The notes under the pieces: generated by a model
Seen by the model: the letters and a program-made list of their open reading frames with translations, nothing else
Told to the model about the DNA's origin: nothing
The model's database searches: none
Translations under genes and position numbers: made by a program
Source of the DNA: Saprospiraceae bacterium
Lineage (GTDB): Bacteria; Bacteroidota; Bacteroidia; Chitinophagales; Saprospiraceae
Assembly: GCA_016714445.1 (NCBI GenBank)
Contig: JADJNF010000001.1
Coordinates: forward strand, 248,001-312,000
Reading direction: 5' to 3'
DNA: 64,000 nucleotides
Shown: piece by piece, positions 63,729 through 64,000 of the stretch
Layout: every line of letters begins with the position of its first letter
Numbering within the stretch: the stretch's first letter is position 1

Positions 63729-63938
63729 TTCATTTCATAGTCATCATTTTTAAATTCCCCCAGTGCTTCAGCCTTAAGAAGGTTGAACAAATTAAGATTA
63801 ACCCATATTTCTAATTCATTAATAATAGGATAGTTGTATGAATATAAATTCCTTTTATTTGATTTATGCAAAATTAAGTATTTTAAATACTCGATCTTCA
63901 CTATATTTGAGCGACAATAGACCTAAATTTCAATTATT

Positions 63939-64000
63939 ATGCCAGCCATTACCTTCACAAAAAAGTGGATATTTTTATTTATGATATTTAACTATTATTA
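63939..64000 (+). CDS. Start of a further gene, cut by the window edge
   Basis: ATG at 63939 opens a frame without stop to the edge: MPAITFTKKWIFLFMIFNYY, with a basic region followed by a hydrophobic stretch like a signal peptide or membrane helix. Too short to identify. The 63729-63938 region upstream holds no recognised feature. Confidence 0.4.
   Translation, partial: MPAITFTKKWIFLFMIFNYY

Noticed and set aside
63653..63901. Minus-strand frame of 82 codons near the right edge
   Set aside because: Overlaps the 3' end of pdxJ and has a low-complexity Asn/Tyr/Ile composition typical of translated AT-rich DNA.

Overview
The window is an AT-rich stretch of a Bacteroidota chromosome, most likely a Saprospirales-type lineage (taxonomy is inference). 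The evidence is type IX secretion (T9SS) C-terminal sorting domains on several secreted proteins, a TonB-dependent receptor beside a surface lipoprotein, SprB-like and propeller/OmpA proteins, a Lacal_2735-type small protein, almost no Shine-Dalgarno sequences, and repeated TAnnTTTG -7 promoter boxes of the Bacteroidetes type. No rRNA, tRNA, CRISPR array, transposase or phage gene was seen.

Layout. 1-7 kb: the 3' end of leuS, a YdjM-like membrane protein, and a tight three-gene operon coupling a GltD-like flavoprotein to a 2-oxoacid:ferredoxin oxidoreductase. 7-18.5 kb: three secreted GH127/GH146-type beta-L-arabinofuranosidases, a GNAT acetyltransferase with a doubtful start, and a large multidomain SGNH esterase. 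18.5-26 kb: tandem repeats, rlmF, a GH16 beta-glucanase and two T9SS-secreted repeat proteins. 26-32 kb: a TonB receptor plus DUF5689 lipoprotein operon divergent from a secreted EEP nuclease. 32-40 kb: an OmpA/propeller protein, small secreted proteins, a VTE5-VTE6-like double kinase, a MITE-like element, and a translationally coupled methyltransferase plus UbiA prenyltransferase that resembles homogentisate phytyltransferase. 40-50 kb: mostly housekeeping (pepT with an in-frame amber codon, LON-domain protein, NrtR-like regulator, rlmH, rhomboid, pdhA, truC, lolA) and a secreted sugar dehydrogenase. 50-61.5 kb: a sulfur island. 61.5-64 kb: NadR-like kinase, a small Lacal_2735-like gene, a bifunctional nuclease, pdxJ and the start of one more gene.

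The strongest finding is regulatory. Three promoters in the sulfur island carry the dyad GTAAC-N4-GTTAC (one copy with a single mismatch) centred exactly 29.5 nt upstream of the first base of a TAnnTTTG -7 box. They drive a persulfide-dioxygenase/rhodanese gene, a SulP transporter, and a rhodanese - diheme cytochrome (TsdA-like) - SoxB-like - DsrE operon. A scan by eye found the dyad nowhere else in the window. This defines a candidate regulon for thiosulfate/persulfide handling under an unknown CRP/FNR-type regulator. The island has a SoxB-type enzyme but no SoxYZ, SoxAX or SoxCD, a rhodanese-Usp-Usp fusion, and split YeeE/YedE-type transporter halves.

A second system of interest is the UbiA/methyltransferase/VTE5-VTE6 neighbourhood, which could salvage prenols and prenylate an aromatic headgroup (a tocopherol-like compound) in a presumably non-photosynthetic bacterium. 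There are also several unexplained repeats: a double-hairpin element in three copies (1.2, 12.3 and 35.6 kb), a 155-bp MITE-like element, and two tandem arrays.
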